DNA of 7,334 nt from an archaeon MnTg01 (GTDB lineage: Archaea; Thermoproteota; Nitrososphaeria; Nitrososphaerales; Nitrosopumilaceae), in assembly GCA_008974855.1 (NCBI GenBank), contig BFAR01000020.1:1-7334 (forward strand). The letters run 5' to 3'. Of the stretch, positions 1 through 5,195 are shown piece after piece. A model generated the notes under the pieces. The model did no database searches and was not told the DNA's origin. It saw only the letters and a program-made list of their open reading frames with translations. Position numbers and translations under genes: made by a program. How positions within the stretch are numbered: the first letter of the stretch is position 1; every line of letters begins with the position of its first letter.

Positions 1-268
1 CTATTGGGGTGGGCCCATAAAACAAACAAATTGCTTTACCTGTTGGCCAATATGCTACATCATACAATTCTACTTGATCTTTTGCGTTTTCTTCATCGAC
101 ATTAATTGGAGATTCATTTGTGTAGATCTCTTCTCCCCACAAATTTACTCCTAGTGTAAAAGGTAAATTTTGTAGAAATGATTTGACTGTTTTTGGGCAC
201 ATCGTATCATCTAATTCCAAATCAATGTTTTTGAATTTTGGAATATCGATTTTAATCGTGTGTTTCAC
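1..268 (-). CDS. Cyclophilin-like (TM1367/DUF369-type) protein, partial
   Basis: The minus-strand reading frame is open for 89 codons and runs off the left edge, so the C-terminus is missing. I recognise the small bacterial/archaeal cyclophilin-like family (TM1367/DUF369 fold) from the order of its motifs: an acidic-CP-KTV segment near residues 20-28, NLWGEEIY around residues 43-50, DVAYWPTGKAIC around residues 70-81, and FYGPTPI at the edge (family pattern FGPTP). The family has a cyclophilin-like beta barrel but no proven prolyl isomerase activity, so the function is open. The start is taken as GTG at 268, giving MKHTIKIDIP. No in-frame ATG lies nearby upstream, and an AT-rich TATA-like element lies about 24 bp upstream, consistent with a leaderless transcript. 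The frame stays open further upstream, so the start is a choice, not proof. It is divergent from the DUF2024 gene. Confidence 0.72.
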   Translation of the reverse strand, partial: MKHTIKIDIPKFKNIDLELDDTMCPKTVKSFLQNLPFTLGVNLWGEEIYTNESPINVDEENAKDQVELYDVAYWPTGKAICLFYGPTPI

Positions 269-284
269 GATTGGTATAATTCTT

Positions 285-298
285 TGAAATAAATATCC
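285..298. promoter_or_regulatory. Shared TATA element of a divergent gene pair
   Basis: The 49-bp gap between the divergent GTG (268) and ATG (318) contains one clear AT-rich core, AAATAAATAT at 287-296. On the plus strand it lies about 26 bp before the DUF2024 ATG. On the minus strand its complement ATATTTATTT lies about 24 bp before the GTG. Both spacings match the usual distance from an archaeal TATA box to the start site of a leaderless transcript. There is no Shine-Dalgarno sequence before either start. Promoter use in each direction is inferred. Confidence 0.5.
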
Positions 299-317
299 CT
301 TACTTTCTATAATTAAT

Positions 318-575
318 ATGGAAATTCATGTATATGATACATACGTCAAAGCAGCAGATGGTCACACAATGCATTTTGATGTTATCACAAAAAAACAAGA
401 TCATGAAAAGGCAATAGATTATGCAAAACAGTGGCTATCAAGTATTGGTGAAGGAGATTCCAAGGTAACTACTGAAGAATGTAAATTCTGTCATTCTCAA
501 AGTGCGCCAGAACCTGTTTTACAAGCAATAGAAAAAGACGGGTATTTCATCCAAAAAATGGATGGCTGTCCTTAA
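318..575 (+). CDS. DUF2024 family protein
   Basis: An 85-residue soluble protein that matches my memory of DUF2024 (PF09630) along its whole length: MEIHVYDTYVKA at the start, DGHTMHFDVIT at 14-24, an amphipathic helix around KAIDYAKQWL (31-40), VTTEECKFCHS (50-60), and a C-terminal GYFIQKMDGC. The family is small, occurs in bacteria and archaea, and has no established biochemical role. C55, C58, H59 and C84 are present and could bind a metal or form a redox pair. There is no signal peptide, so the CKFCH is not a credible c-type heme site. The ATG follows a TATA-like element by about 26 bp with no Shine-Dalgarno sequence, which suggests a leaderless mRNA. T-rich tracts begin just after the stop. 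Family assignment is confident; function unknown. Confidence 0.88.
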   Translation: MEIHVYDTYVKAADGHTMHFDVITKKQDHEKAIDYAKQWLSSIGEGDSKVTTEECKFCHSQSAPEPVLQAIEKDGYFIQKMDGCP

Positions 576-618
576 GTTCTTTTTTAATTGTTAAAAAAAC
601 TTTTTTTATTCTTTTTTT
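576..618 (+). terminator. T-rich terminator-like region
   Basis: Directly after the DUF2024 stop there are three T-tracts on the plus strand: T6 at 580-585, T7 at 601-607 and T7 at 612-618, with an A7 run at 593-599 just before the second. Archaeal RNA polymerase terminates at oligo-T stretches, often without a hairpin. The A7-C-T7 arrangement could fold only with an impossibly short loop, so I rely on the T-tracts. This probably ends the DUF2024 transcript and separates it from the next gene. Confidence 0.55.
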
Positions 619-630
619 ATAAGATAGTAC

Positions 631-825
631 ATGGAATTACATCCTTATTCAAAATTATCAATTGAGGGAGATAAAAAGACCAGATGGATTTGTGGTTGTT
701 TTGAAACAGTAGATGGTTTTTTTAAATTTTGTTCAGAACACAATTCTTCACTAAAAAAAGCAATAGAATCTCAAATTGATGAACTTGATATGACAATAGT
801 TGTAGATGAAAAAGTACCGAGCTAA
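631..825 (+). CDS. Small hypothetical Cys/His-containing protein
   Basis: A 64-residue protein that I cannot assign to a named family. It starts MELHPYSKLS and carries W-I-C-G-C at 19-23, followed by F-C-S-E-H at 33-37. This gives a C21-x-C23...C34-x2-H37 set that could hold one zinc ion or another metal. A predicted amphipathic helix follows (SLKKAIESQIDELD, about 40-53), ending in a short hydrophobic strand and an acidic tail. There are no transmembrane segments or signal peptide. The ATG follows T-rich DNA and no convincing TATA box or Shine-Dalgarno sequence is visible. Its last codons overlap the hppA stop on the other strand (822-825). The good reading frame and ordered Cys/His pattern make it likely real, and probably lineage-restricted. 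Confidence 0.62.
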   Translation: MELHPYSKLSIEGDKKTRWICGCFETVDGFFKFCSEHNSSLKKAIESQIDELDMTIVVDEKVPS

Positions 826-2861
826 ATAGCAAGTACTGCAATAAATGCAGAAACAAAGACAATTGCCACTGTATTTAATAATTTTATTACAGTATTTAAT
901 GCAGGGCCTGCTGTATCCTTGTAAGGATCACCTATAATATCACCCACAACTGCAACCTTATGAATTTCACTGCCTCTTTCTCCTTTCATCTCTATCAACT
1001 TCTTAGCATTATCCCATGCACCTCCTGTATTTGTAAGATGAAAAGCAAGGAAAATTCCAGTAACAACTGCTCCCATTAAAAGACCAGCCACTGCAGTTGG
1101 TCCAAGTAAAATTCCTAATACAATAGGTGCTGAAATAGCGATGCTTGCAGATTTCCAAAGTTCTTTCAGTGATGCAACAGTTGCAATATCCACACATTTT
1201 GCATAGTCTGGTTTTGATTTTCCTAAAAGGATTCCTGGATTTTCTTTAAATTGTCTTCTTACTTCATCTACTAATTTAGATGCTGCTTTAGTTACACCGT
1301 TGATTAGTTGTCCAGTTATGAAAAATGGAAGTAGTCCTCCAACCAAAAGCCCAATTACAACTGTAGGATTAGTTAAGCTATAATCTAATTCTAAGACTCC
1401 TTCAAATATATGAGCTGCTTCAAACTGGAATGCTTGAATCATAGCAAGAGCAGCTAATGCTGCACTAGCAATAGCAAAACCTTTGGTGATTGCCTTTGTA
1501 GTATTTCCAGCTGCATCAATTTCATCAGTAACTTTACGACTTTCCTCTCCCATTCCAGTCATTTCTACGATACCACCTGCATTATCTGCAATTGGACCAA
1601 ATGCGTCAATACTTAGAACAATTCCAGCAAGGCTTAGCATTGCCATCGCAGTTAATGATGTACCAAAAATTCCATACAGTATAGGATCCGCACCTTCTGG
1701 TGCAAATGATGAAGAAATACTAAATGATACCATTATTGCAACTACAAGTGCAATCATAAATGGTCCAGTTGACTGTAATCCTTTGATAATCCCCATCAAT
1801 GTTAATGACGCATATCCCCATTTTGCAGAGTCAGCAATTTCCTTGACAGGGCCATATTTGATATTTGTAAACCTGTCAGTAATCTTTTGTATAACAGGAA
1901 CTAGAATTACTCCAATTACAGTTGCACCAAATAGACCATAAGCTGCTGGAGAGTCTCCAATGAATATATTAGTAAAAACAAAATTGAGACCAATAGCTAT
2001 TCCGGCTGAAACATAAAATGAACGATTCAATGGTTTCATAACATCTGTAATATTCTTAGAACCAACAATGACTACACCAATAATTGAGGCTATCATTCCA
2101 GAAGAACCAATTAAGATTGGATAAAGAAACAATTCTGGAGCGCCTATTAAAGCAGCAATTAGTAAAGCAGCAAGTAATGTAACTATGTAAGATTCGTAAA
2201 TATCTGAACCCATTCCTGCAGCATCACCAACATTGTCCCCTACATTGTCTGCAATGGTTGCAGGATTTCTGGGATCATCTTCAGGAATATTTGCTTCAAC
2301 TTTTCCTACCAAATCTGCACCCATATCAGCAGCTTTTGTGAATATACCGCCACCAATTCTAATGAATAATGCTATAAGACTCGCCCCAATTCCAACACCT
2401 GCTATTGTAATTGGATCTGGAAAAATTAGATAGAGTCCAGTAATTGCTATCAGAGCCATAGCAGGAACTGCAAGTCCAACGGTGGCGCCACCTCTAAAAG
2501 CCACAGCAAAAGTTTTACCAAGACCACTGTTGCTAAGATTAGCTGCCCTTACTGCCGCTTTTACAGTAATTTTTAGGGAAAGAATTCCTGCTATTGCAGA
2601 AAGTGCTGCTCCTACTGCAAAAGCAATGCCATTTGAAGGTTGCAAAAAAGCACCAATAATTACAGCCAGACCAATAGATATGGGAATAATAATTTTCATT
2701 TCACGTTTTACAAATGCTGCTGCACCATCCTTTACAGCATTTGAGATTTCCTGCATCTCTTTTGTTCCAGGAGATTGTTTTGAAACCCATACTGCAAGAC
2801 CCCCAGCAACAAGAAAAGAAGCAAGTACTGCCCCAATAGGCAGAAATTCTTGAAAATTCAT
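822..2861 (-). CDS. hppA: K+-independent H+-translocating membrane pyrophosphatase
   Basis: This 679-residue membrane protein couples hydrolysis of pyrophosphate to ion transport across the cytoplasmic membrane. The length and alternation of hydrophobic segments (about 16 predicted) fit the membrane PPase family (PF03030). Catalytic motifs are intact: GGGIFTKAADMGADLVGKVE at 170-189, EDDPRNP at 194-200, DNVGDNVGD at 205-213 (Asp ligands for Mg-PPi), DNAGG at 426-430, and GDIIGDPYKD at 640-649. In GNTTKAITKGFAI (452-464), Lys456 and Thr459 replace the Ala and Gly/Ala of K+-dependent enzymes. This is the established signature of the K+-independent class, whose known members pump H+. The ATG has a TATA element about 32 bp upstream, implying a leader of only a few nucleotides. 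It overlaps the 64-aa gene tail-to-tail. In ammonia-oxidising archaea it probably recovers energy from biosynthetic PPi (inference). Confidence 0.97.
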   Translation of the reverse strand: MNFQEFLPIGAVLASFLVAGGLAVWVSKQSPGTKEMQEISNAVKDGAAAFVKREMKIIIPISIGLAVIIGAFLQPSNGIAFAVGAALSAIAGILSLKITVKAAVRAANLSNSGLGKTFAVAFRGGATVGLAVPAMALIAITGLYLIFPDPITIAGVGIGASLIALFIRIGGGIFTKAADMGADLVGKVEANIPEDDPRNPATIADNVGDNVGDAAGMGSDIYESYIVTLLAALLIAALIGAPELFLYPILIGSSGMIASIIGVVIVGSKNITDVMKPLNRSFYVSAGIAIGLNFVFTNIFIGDSPAAYGLFGATVIGVILVPVIQKITDRFTNIKYGPVKEIADSAKWGYASLTLMGIIKGLQSTGPFMIALVVAIMVSFSISSSFAPEGADPILYGIFGTSLTAMAMLSLAGIVLSIDAFGPIADNAGGIVEMTGMGEESRKVTDEIDAAGNTTKAITKGFAIASAALAALAMIQAFQFEAAHIFEGVLELDYSLTNPTVVIGLLVGGLLPFFITGQLINGVTKAASKLVDEVRRQFKENPGILLGKSKPDYAKCVDIATVASLKELWKSASIAISAPIVLGILLGPTAVAGLLMGAVVTGIFLAFHLTNTGGAWDNAKKLIEMKGERGSEIHKVAVVGDIIGDPYKDTAGPALNTVIKLLNTVAIVFVSAFIAVLAI

Positions 2862-2887
2862 TTTATATCTGCATGCCTATACCTGGG

Positions 2888-2897
2888 AAATATAAAT
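2888..2897 (-). promoter_or_regulatory. hppA TATA box
   Basis: The minus strand reads ATTTATATTT here, centred about 32 bp upstream of the hppA ATG at 2861. With archaeal initiation about 25-27 bp downstream of the box, the mRNA would start in the GATATAAA just before the ATG, leaving a leader of about 5 nt. No Shine-Dalgarno sequence is present. A GCATGC palindrome (2871-2876) lies between box and start; its meaning is unknown. Confidence 0.5.
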
Positions 2898-2919
2898 CAT
2901 AGAAAAGTCTCTGATGAAT

Positions 2920-3282
2920 TTACTTTTTTTTTCTATAAGGAAGGAAGGTTTTTCCTCGAAGTCCTTGTCGAATCAATTTGTTGAATCTTCTACCATGACT
3001 TAGATATTGGAATCTCATATGGATCAACTCATGTACAATAGTATTGTCTAATGATTTTTGATCAGCAATTTTTCTAACATTTATGAAAATTAAGTTTTCT
3101 TGCATGTACGCTACTCCATAATATTTGTAAGCAGATGTTCTTCTTCCTTCAGTCTTTTCTTTTGGCATTTCTAAGACTTCTTTTGTAGTAAATAGAACTT
3201 TAGGTTCTAGTATAGAAAAACGATTTGCATATATTCCAACTTTTTCTAAAATTTCGAGTTTAATTTCAGGATCTAATTTCAT
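2920..3282 (-). CDS. SprT-like zinc metalloprotein
   Basis: A 120-residue basic protein with a gluzincin core: H84-E85-L-I-H88 within TIVHELIHMRF, followed by S-H96-G-R-R-F100. The pattern HExxH then HGxxF eight residues later is typical of SprT-like/Spartan-type peptidases, where H84, H88 and H96 bind zinc and E85 is the catalytic base. Family members with known roles degrade DNA-crosslinked proteins; here only the minimal catalytic fold is present, without a separate DNA- or ubiquitin-binding domain. Its basic C-terminus ends YRKKK. The N-terminal 80 residues (helix, then strands around KVLFT and LIFINVRK) fit the usual fold. The ATG has a TATA-like element about 27 bp upstream and no Shine-Dalgarno sequence. 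Fold and zinc site are well supported; substrate is not known. A YgjP/DUF45-type metallopeptidase is the alternative. Confidence 0.75.
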   Translation of the reverse strand: MKLDPEIKLEILEKVGIYANRFSILEPKVLFTTKEVLEMPKEKTEGRRTSAYKYYGVAYMQENLIFINVRKIADQKSLDNTIVHELIHMRFQYLSHGRRFNKLIRQGLRGKTFLPYRKKK

Positions 3283-3304
3283 GTTGCAATTTCATAGATG
3301 CATT

Positions 3305-3313
3305 GTTTATTAG
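3305..3313 (-). promoter_or_regulatory. TATA-like element of the SprT-like gene
   Basis: The minus strand reads GCTAATAAAC across this region, centred about 27 bp before the ATG at 3282. That is the spacing expected if transcription starts at or next to the start codon. The match to the TATA consensus is moderate. Its presence suggests the SprT-like gene can be transcribed independently of the mrp-CoA kinase unit upstream. Confidence 0.4.
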
Positions 3314-3372
3314 CAAATGTCAATTCTTGCATCAGAGTTTGTTTATTTTGATTTGGTAAATTATGAATTAGT

Positions 3373-3432
3373 AGGGTCAGAGATTTTAGTAGTGTAATCA
3401 TTAATCATACAGCCACCGTCTCATCATACCCC
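3373..3432 (-). ncRNA. Candidate C/D box guide sRNA
   Basis: Read on the minus strand, this 60-nt stretch has a perfect C box ATGATGA (3427-3421) and a perfect D box CTGA (3380-3377), about the usual size for archaeal C/D sRNAs. The flanks can pair: GGGG at 3432-3429 with CCCT at 3376-3373, as in a kink-turn terminal stem. Inside lie a near D' box CTGT (3412-3409) and a tandem ATGATTA ATGATTA (3408-3395), either copy of which could be a degenerate C' box. If the second copy is C', the guide before box D is the 14 nt CACTACTAAAATCT. The D' guide would be only about 8 nt (GACGGTGG), shorter than usual. It begins one nucleotide after the CoA kinase stop, so it would be cut from that 3' region. 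I could not match a target. Boxes are seen; function is inferred. Confidence 0.42.
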
Positions 3433-3433
3433 A

Positions 3434-3931
3434 TTAATTCATAGAATCTAGTATTAATTGTGTTTTTTTTCGAATATTTTCATCAATTTTGACTATTACT
3501 AGTCCCTCATTAGGTTGTCCATACATTACAACAGAGTTTTCTGGAGCATATAGACATACAGGAATTACCAGCAAGTCTTCTTCTCCATTAATCATAATCC
3601 TTACAGGAGGTTTTAGGGTAAAGGAATTCTTAATCACATCAATACTTTGTTGGGTAATTTCACCTGCAGGGTTATTGCAGGAGATATTAGATACTACCTT
3701 TGTAGAAGATGGGGGAGTTCGCTTTGATCTTTTTTCGTGAGAATCAATTATCTGTAGAGATGGAATTATATCAAATTGAAGCATTTTTTCAGTTGAAGCA
3801 TCACCAACTGTGATGATAAAGGAATTCAAAGGTACATGCTTCATAACATTGTCTTTAGTCACTTGATTATCAAGGAGAAGAATACCTAATGGAGTCTTTA
3901 GTTGATCACGAAGATTTTCCGGTAATTTCAC
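3434..3931 (-). CDS. GTP-dependent dephospho-CoA kinase (DUF359)
   Basis: This enzyme transfers phosphate from GTP to the 3'-hydroxyl of dephospho-CoA, the last step of archaeal CoA synthesis. The assignment rests on the DUF359 (PF04019) motif series, numbered from the GTG: LPENLRDQLKTPLG (3-16), VGDAST (42-47), IIDSHEKR (61-68), NNPAGEIT (86-93), GEEDLLVIP (116-124) and YGQPNEG (137-143). The T. kodakarensis member TK1697 is the characterised example as I recall. I chose GTG at 3931: it puts the family N-terminus (short strand then LP-NLR) at the start, leaves a 14-nt gap after mrp, and has GGGA about 12 nt upstream. An in-frame ATG at 4012 would give 192 residues, but 67 bp would overlap mrp and the added peptide is polar and atypical. 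It is probably co-transcribed with mrp. Confidence 0.9.
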   Translation of the reverse strand: MKLPENLRDQLKTPLGILLLDNQVTKDNVMKHVPLNSFIITVGDASTEKMLQFDIIPSLQIIDSHEKRSKRTPPSSTKVVSNISCNNPAGEITQQSIDVIKNSFTLKPPVRIMINGEEDLLVIPVCLYAPENSVVMYGQPNEGLVIVKIDENIRKKTQLILDSMN

Positions 3932-3945
3932 AGAAATCTTTTTCC

Positions 3946-5037
3946 CTAATTTGTAGATGGGGTTGTCTCTGCTTTCATTTCTTCTTGTAGTTTTGCTGCA
4001 AGAATACTGCATTGTGCTGCAAGGTTTTTAGCTGAAATTCTAAAGGCTTCAGCACTAGGAGATTCAGGATCTGTAATCACAACAGGTTTTCCTTTATCTG
4101 AACCCTCCATAATACCAGGATGTAAGGGAATTTCTCCAATGAATGGAATATTATATTTTTCACTAATTTTTTTTGCTCCACCTTGTCCAAAAATATAATG
4201 ATTTTCATTACAGTTTGGACAAACAAATGAGCTCATATTTTCGACAACTCCTATAATTGGAACGTTTAGTTTATTGAACATTCCAATTGCCTTAACTGCT
4301 ATAGAACTTGCAACTTCTTGTGGAGTTGTTACAACTAAAATTCCAGTAATTGGAATGGTTTGAGCTAAAGTTAAAGGAATGTCTCCAGTACCTGGTGGTA
4401 GGTCAACTATTAGATAATCAAGATCACTCCAGTTAGTATCAACTAAAAATTGTTTTAAGATTCCAGAAATTATTGGACCTCTGTAAATTGCTGCTTGATG
4501 TTCTTGTTCTGCAAAAAATCCAAATGATACTACTTTTAATCCGTTAGATTCAACAGGTTGAAGTTTATTGTCTGTTACTTCCATGTTAGCTTTATTCATT
4601 CCTAACATCAAAGGTATACTTGGACCATAAACATCTGCATCCAAAATACCAACCTTAGCACCAGTTTGAGATAACACTAATGCTAAATTTAGAGAAACAG
4701 TTGTTTTACCTACACCCCCTTTTCCGCTTGCTACTCCAATAATATTTTTGACAGTAGCCATTGCAGTATCTGCATCAAGTGAACGCCCTTCCATAACTTT
4801 TGCAGTAACTTTCATGTCAAAATTGTTAATTCCATCAAGATCATCAATAGCTTTTCTAACATCATCTTCAATCTCTACATTGAAAGGACAGGCAGGAGTG
4901 GTTAATTCAAGTGTAAATTTCAAGTTTCCTGAGTTTAGTTCTAAATCTTTAATCATGCCCATAGAGACGATGTCTTTTTTAAGATCAGGATCAATTACAG
5001 TACTCAATTTTTCTAAAACTTGATCAACGCCAACCAT
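3946..5037 (-). CDS. mrp: Mrp/NBP35-type Fe-S carrier ATPase with MIP18 domain
   Basis: A 363-residue cytosolic P-loop protein that binds and transfers [4Fe-4S] clusters to apoproteins (ApbC/Nbp35/Mrp family). Residues 1-85 form a MIP18/DUF59 domain with VIDPDLKKDIVSMGMI and TTPACP, whose C50 is the conserved Cys. The ATPase domain follows: deviant Walker A SGKGGVGKTT (104-113), ILDADVYGPS (131-140), Walker B region LIVDLPPGTGD (209-219), and CPNC (273-276), the CxxC that bridges a cluster in a dimer. The C-terminus is an Ala-rich helix and a short polar tail. The ATG at 5037 has an exact TTTAAATA box about 27 bp upstream, so the mRNA is probably leaderless. The dephospho-CoA kinase follows 14 nt after the stop. 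Clients could include NadA, encoded nearby, but this is only inference from context. Confidence 0.95.
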   Translation of the reverse strand: MVGVDQVLEKLSTVIDPDLKKDIVSMGMIKDLELNSGNLKFTLELTTPACPFNVEIEDDVRKAIDDLDGINNFDMKVTAKVMEGRSLDADTAMATVKNIIGVASGKGGVGKTTVSLNLALVLSQTGAKVGILDADVYGPSIPLMLGMNKANMEVTDNKLQPVESNGLKVVSFGFFAEQEHQAAIYRGPIISGILKQFLVDTNWSDLDYLIVDLPPGTGDIPLTLAQTIPITGILVVTTPQEVASSIAVKAIGMFNKLNVPIIGVVENMSSFVCPNCNENHYIFGQGGAKKISEKYNIPFIGEIPLHPGIMEGSDKGKPVVITDPESPSAEAFRISAKNLAAQCSILAAKLQEEMKAETTPSTN

Positions 5038-5060
5038 AGATAAAAAAATCCTAATTACAT

Positions 5061-5068
5061 TATTTAAA
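5061..5068 (-). promoter_or_regulatory. mrp TATA box
   Basis: The minus strand contains TTTAAATA, an exact archaeal TATA consensus, centred about 27 bp upstream of the mrp ATG at 5037. This places the transcript start at or next to the A of the ATG, so the mrp mRNA is probably leaderless. The bases just upstream on this strand form part of a 14-bp dyad (5070-5083) that would overlap the BRE. Confidence 0.65.
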
Positions 5069-5069
5069 G

Positions 5070-5083
5070 ATAAGTCAGCTTAT
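5070..5083. repeat. 14-bp inverted repeat upstream of the mrp TATA box
   Basis: ATAAG (5070-5074), spacer TCAG, CTTAT (5079-5083) is a perfect 5-bp-arm dyad. It abuts the mrp TATA box on its upstream side, where TFB contacts the BRE. A second overlapping inverted repeat, TTATTC (5080-5085) with GAATAA (5096-5101), extends further upstream. Regulator binding here would affect mrp, but AT-rich DNA often produces such repeats by chance. Confidence 0.3.
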
Positions 5084-5137
5084 TCCAAAACTAGAGAATA
5101 AATGAAACTTTTTTTGGTTTTTCCATGAGTGAGTTAT

Positions 5138-5152
5138 AAATTTGGCAAATTT
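5138..5152. repeat. 15-bp perfect dyad upstream of rpoE1
   Basis: AAATTTG (5138-5144), one G, CAAATTT (5146-5152) is a perfect inverted repeat with 7-bp arms. A one-base loop rules out an RNA hairpin, so any role would be as a DNA site. It lies just upstream of the putative rpoE1 TATA element in the mrp-rpoE1 divergent region. The flanks GTTA and TAAC extend the symmetry if two bases on the left are skipped. Operator function is unproven. Confidence 0.35.
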
Positions 5153-5161
5153 AACCCAAAG

Positions 5162-5173
5162 ATTCATAAATTG
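5162..5173 (+). promoter_or_regulatory. Putative rpoE1 operon TATA element
   Basis: ATTCATAAATTG here is centred about 28 bp before the TTG start of rpoE1 (5196), the right spacing for a leaderless transcript. A second AT-rich element, TTATAAATTT at 5134-5143, lies further upstream and overlaps the dyad; it would give a leader of about 30 nt. Either or both may be used. Confidence 0.4.
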
Positions 5174-5195
5174 AATTCCGTGAATGACTTGACAG

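Noticed and set aside
483..497. CKFCH in the DUF2024 protein as a c-type heme motif
   Set aside because: The protein has no signal peptide or membrane anchor, and the motif belongs to a soluble family not known to bind heme.
593..607. A7-C-T7 as a hairpin terminator
   Set aside because: A one-base loop cannot form. Only the T-tracts are kept as evidence of termination.
1483..1941. Long plus-strand open frame (152 codons) opposite hppA
   Set aside because: It is antisense to the conserved catalytic region of hppA, its product is low-complexity Ile/Pro/Ser/Ala and has no recognisable motif. The same holds for the frames at 2233-2433 and 2482-2853.
3283..3433. A tRNA gene in the intergenic region
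   Set aside because: There is no acceptor stem or TPsiC-like sequence, and no cloverleaf folds by eye. The structured part fits a C/D box sRNA better.
3489..3740. Plus-strand open frame of 83 codons opposite the CoA kinase
   Set aside because: It is the complement of conserved DUF359 motifs and has no independent support.
3932..4012. Upstream ATG start for the CoA kinase at 4012
   Set aside because: It would overlap mrp by 67 bp and add a polar peptide not seen in the family. GTG at 3931 places the family N-terminus at the start.
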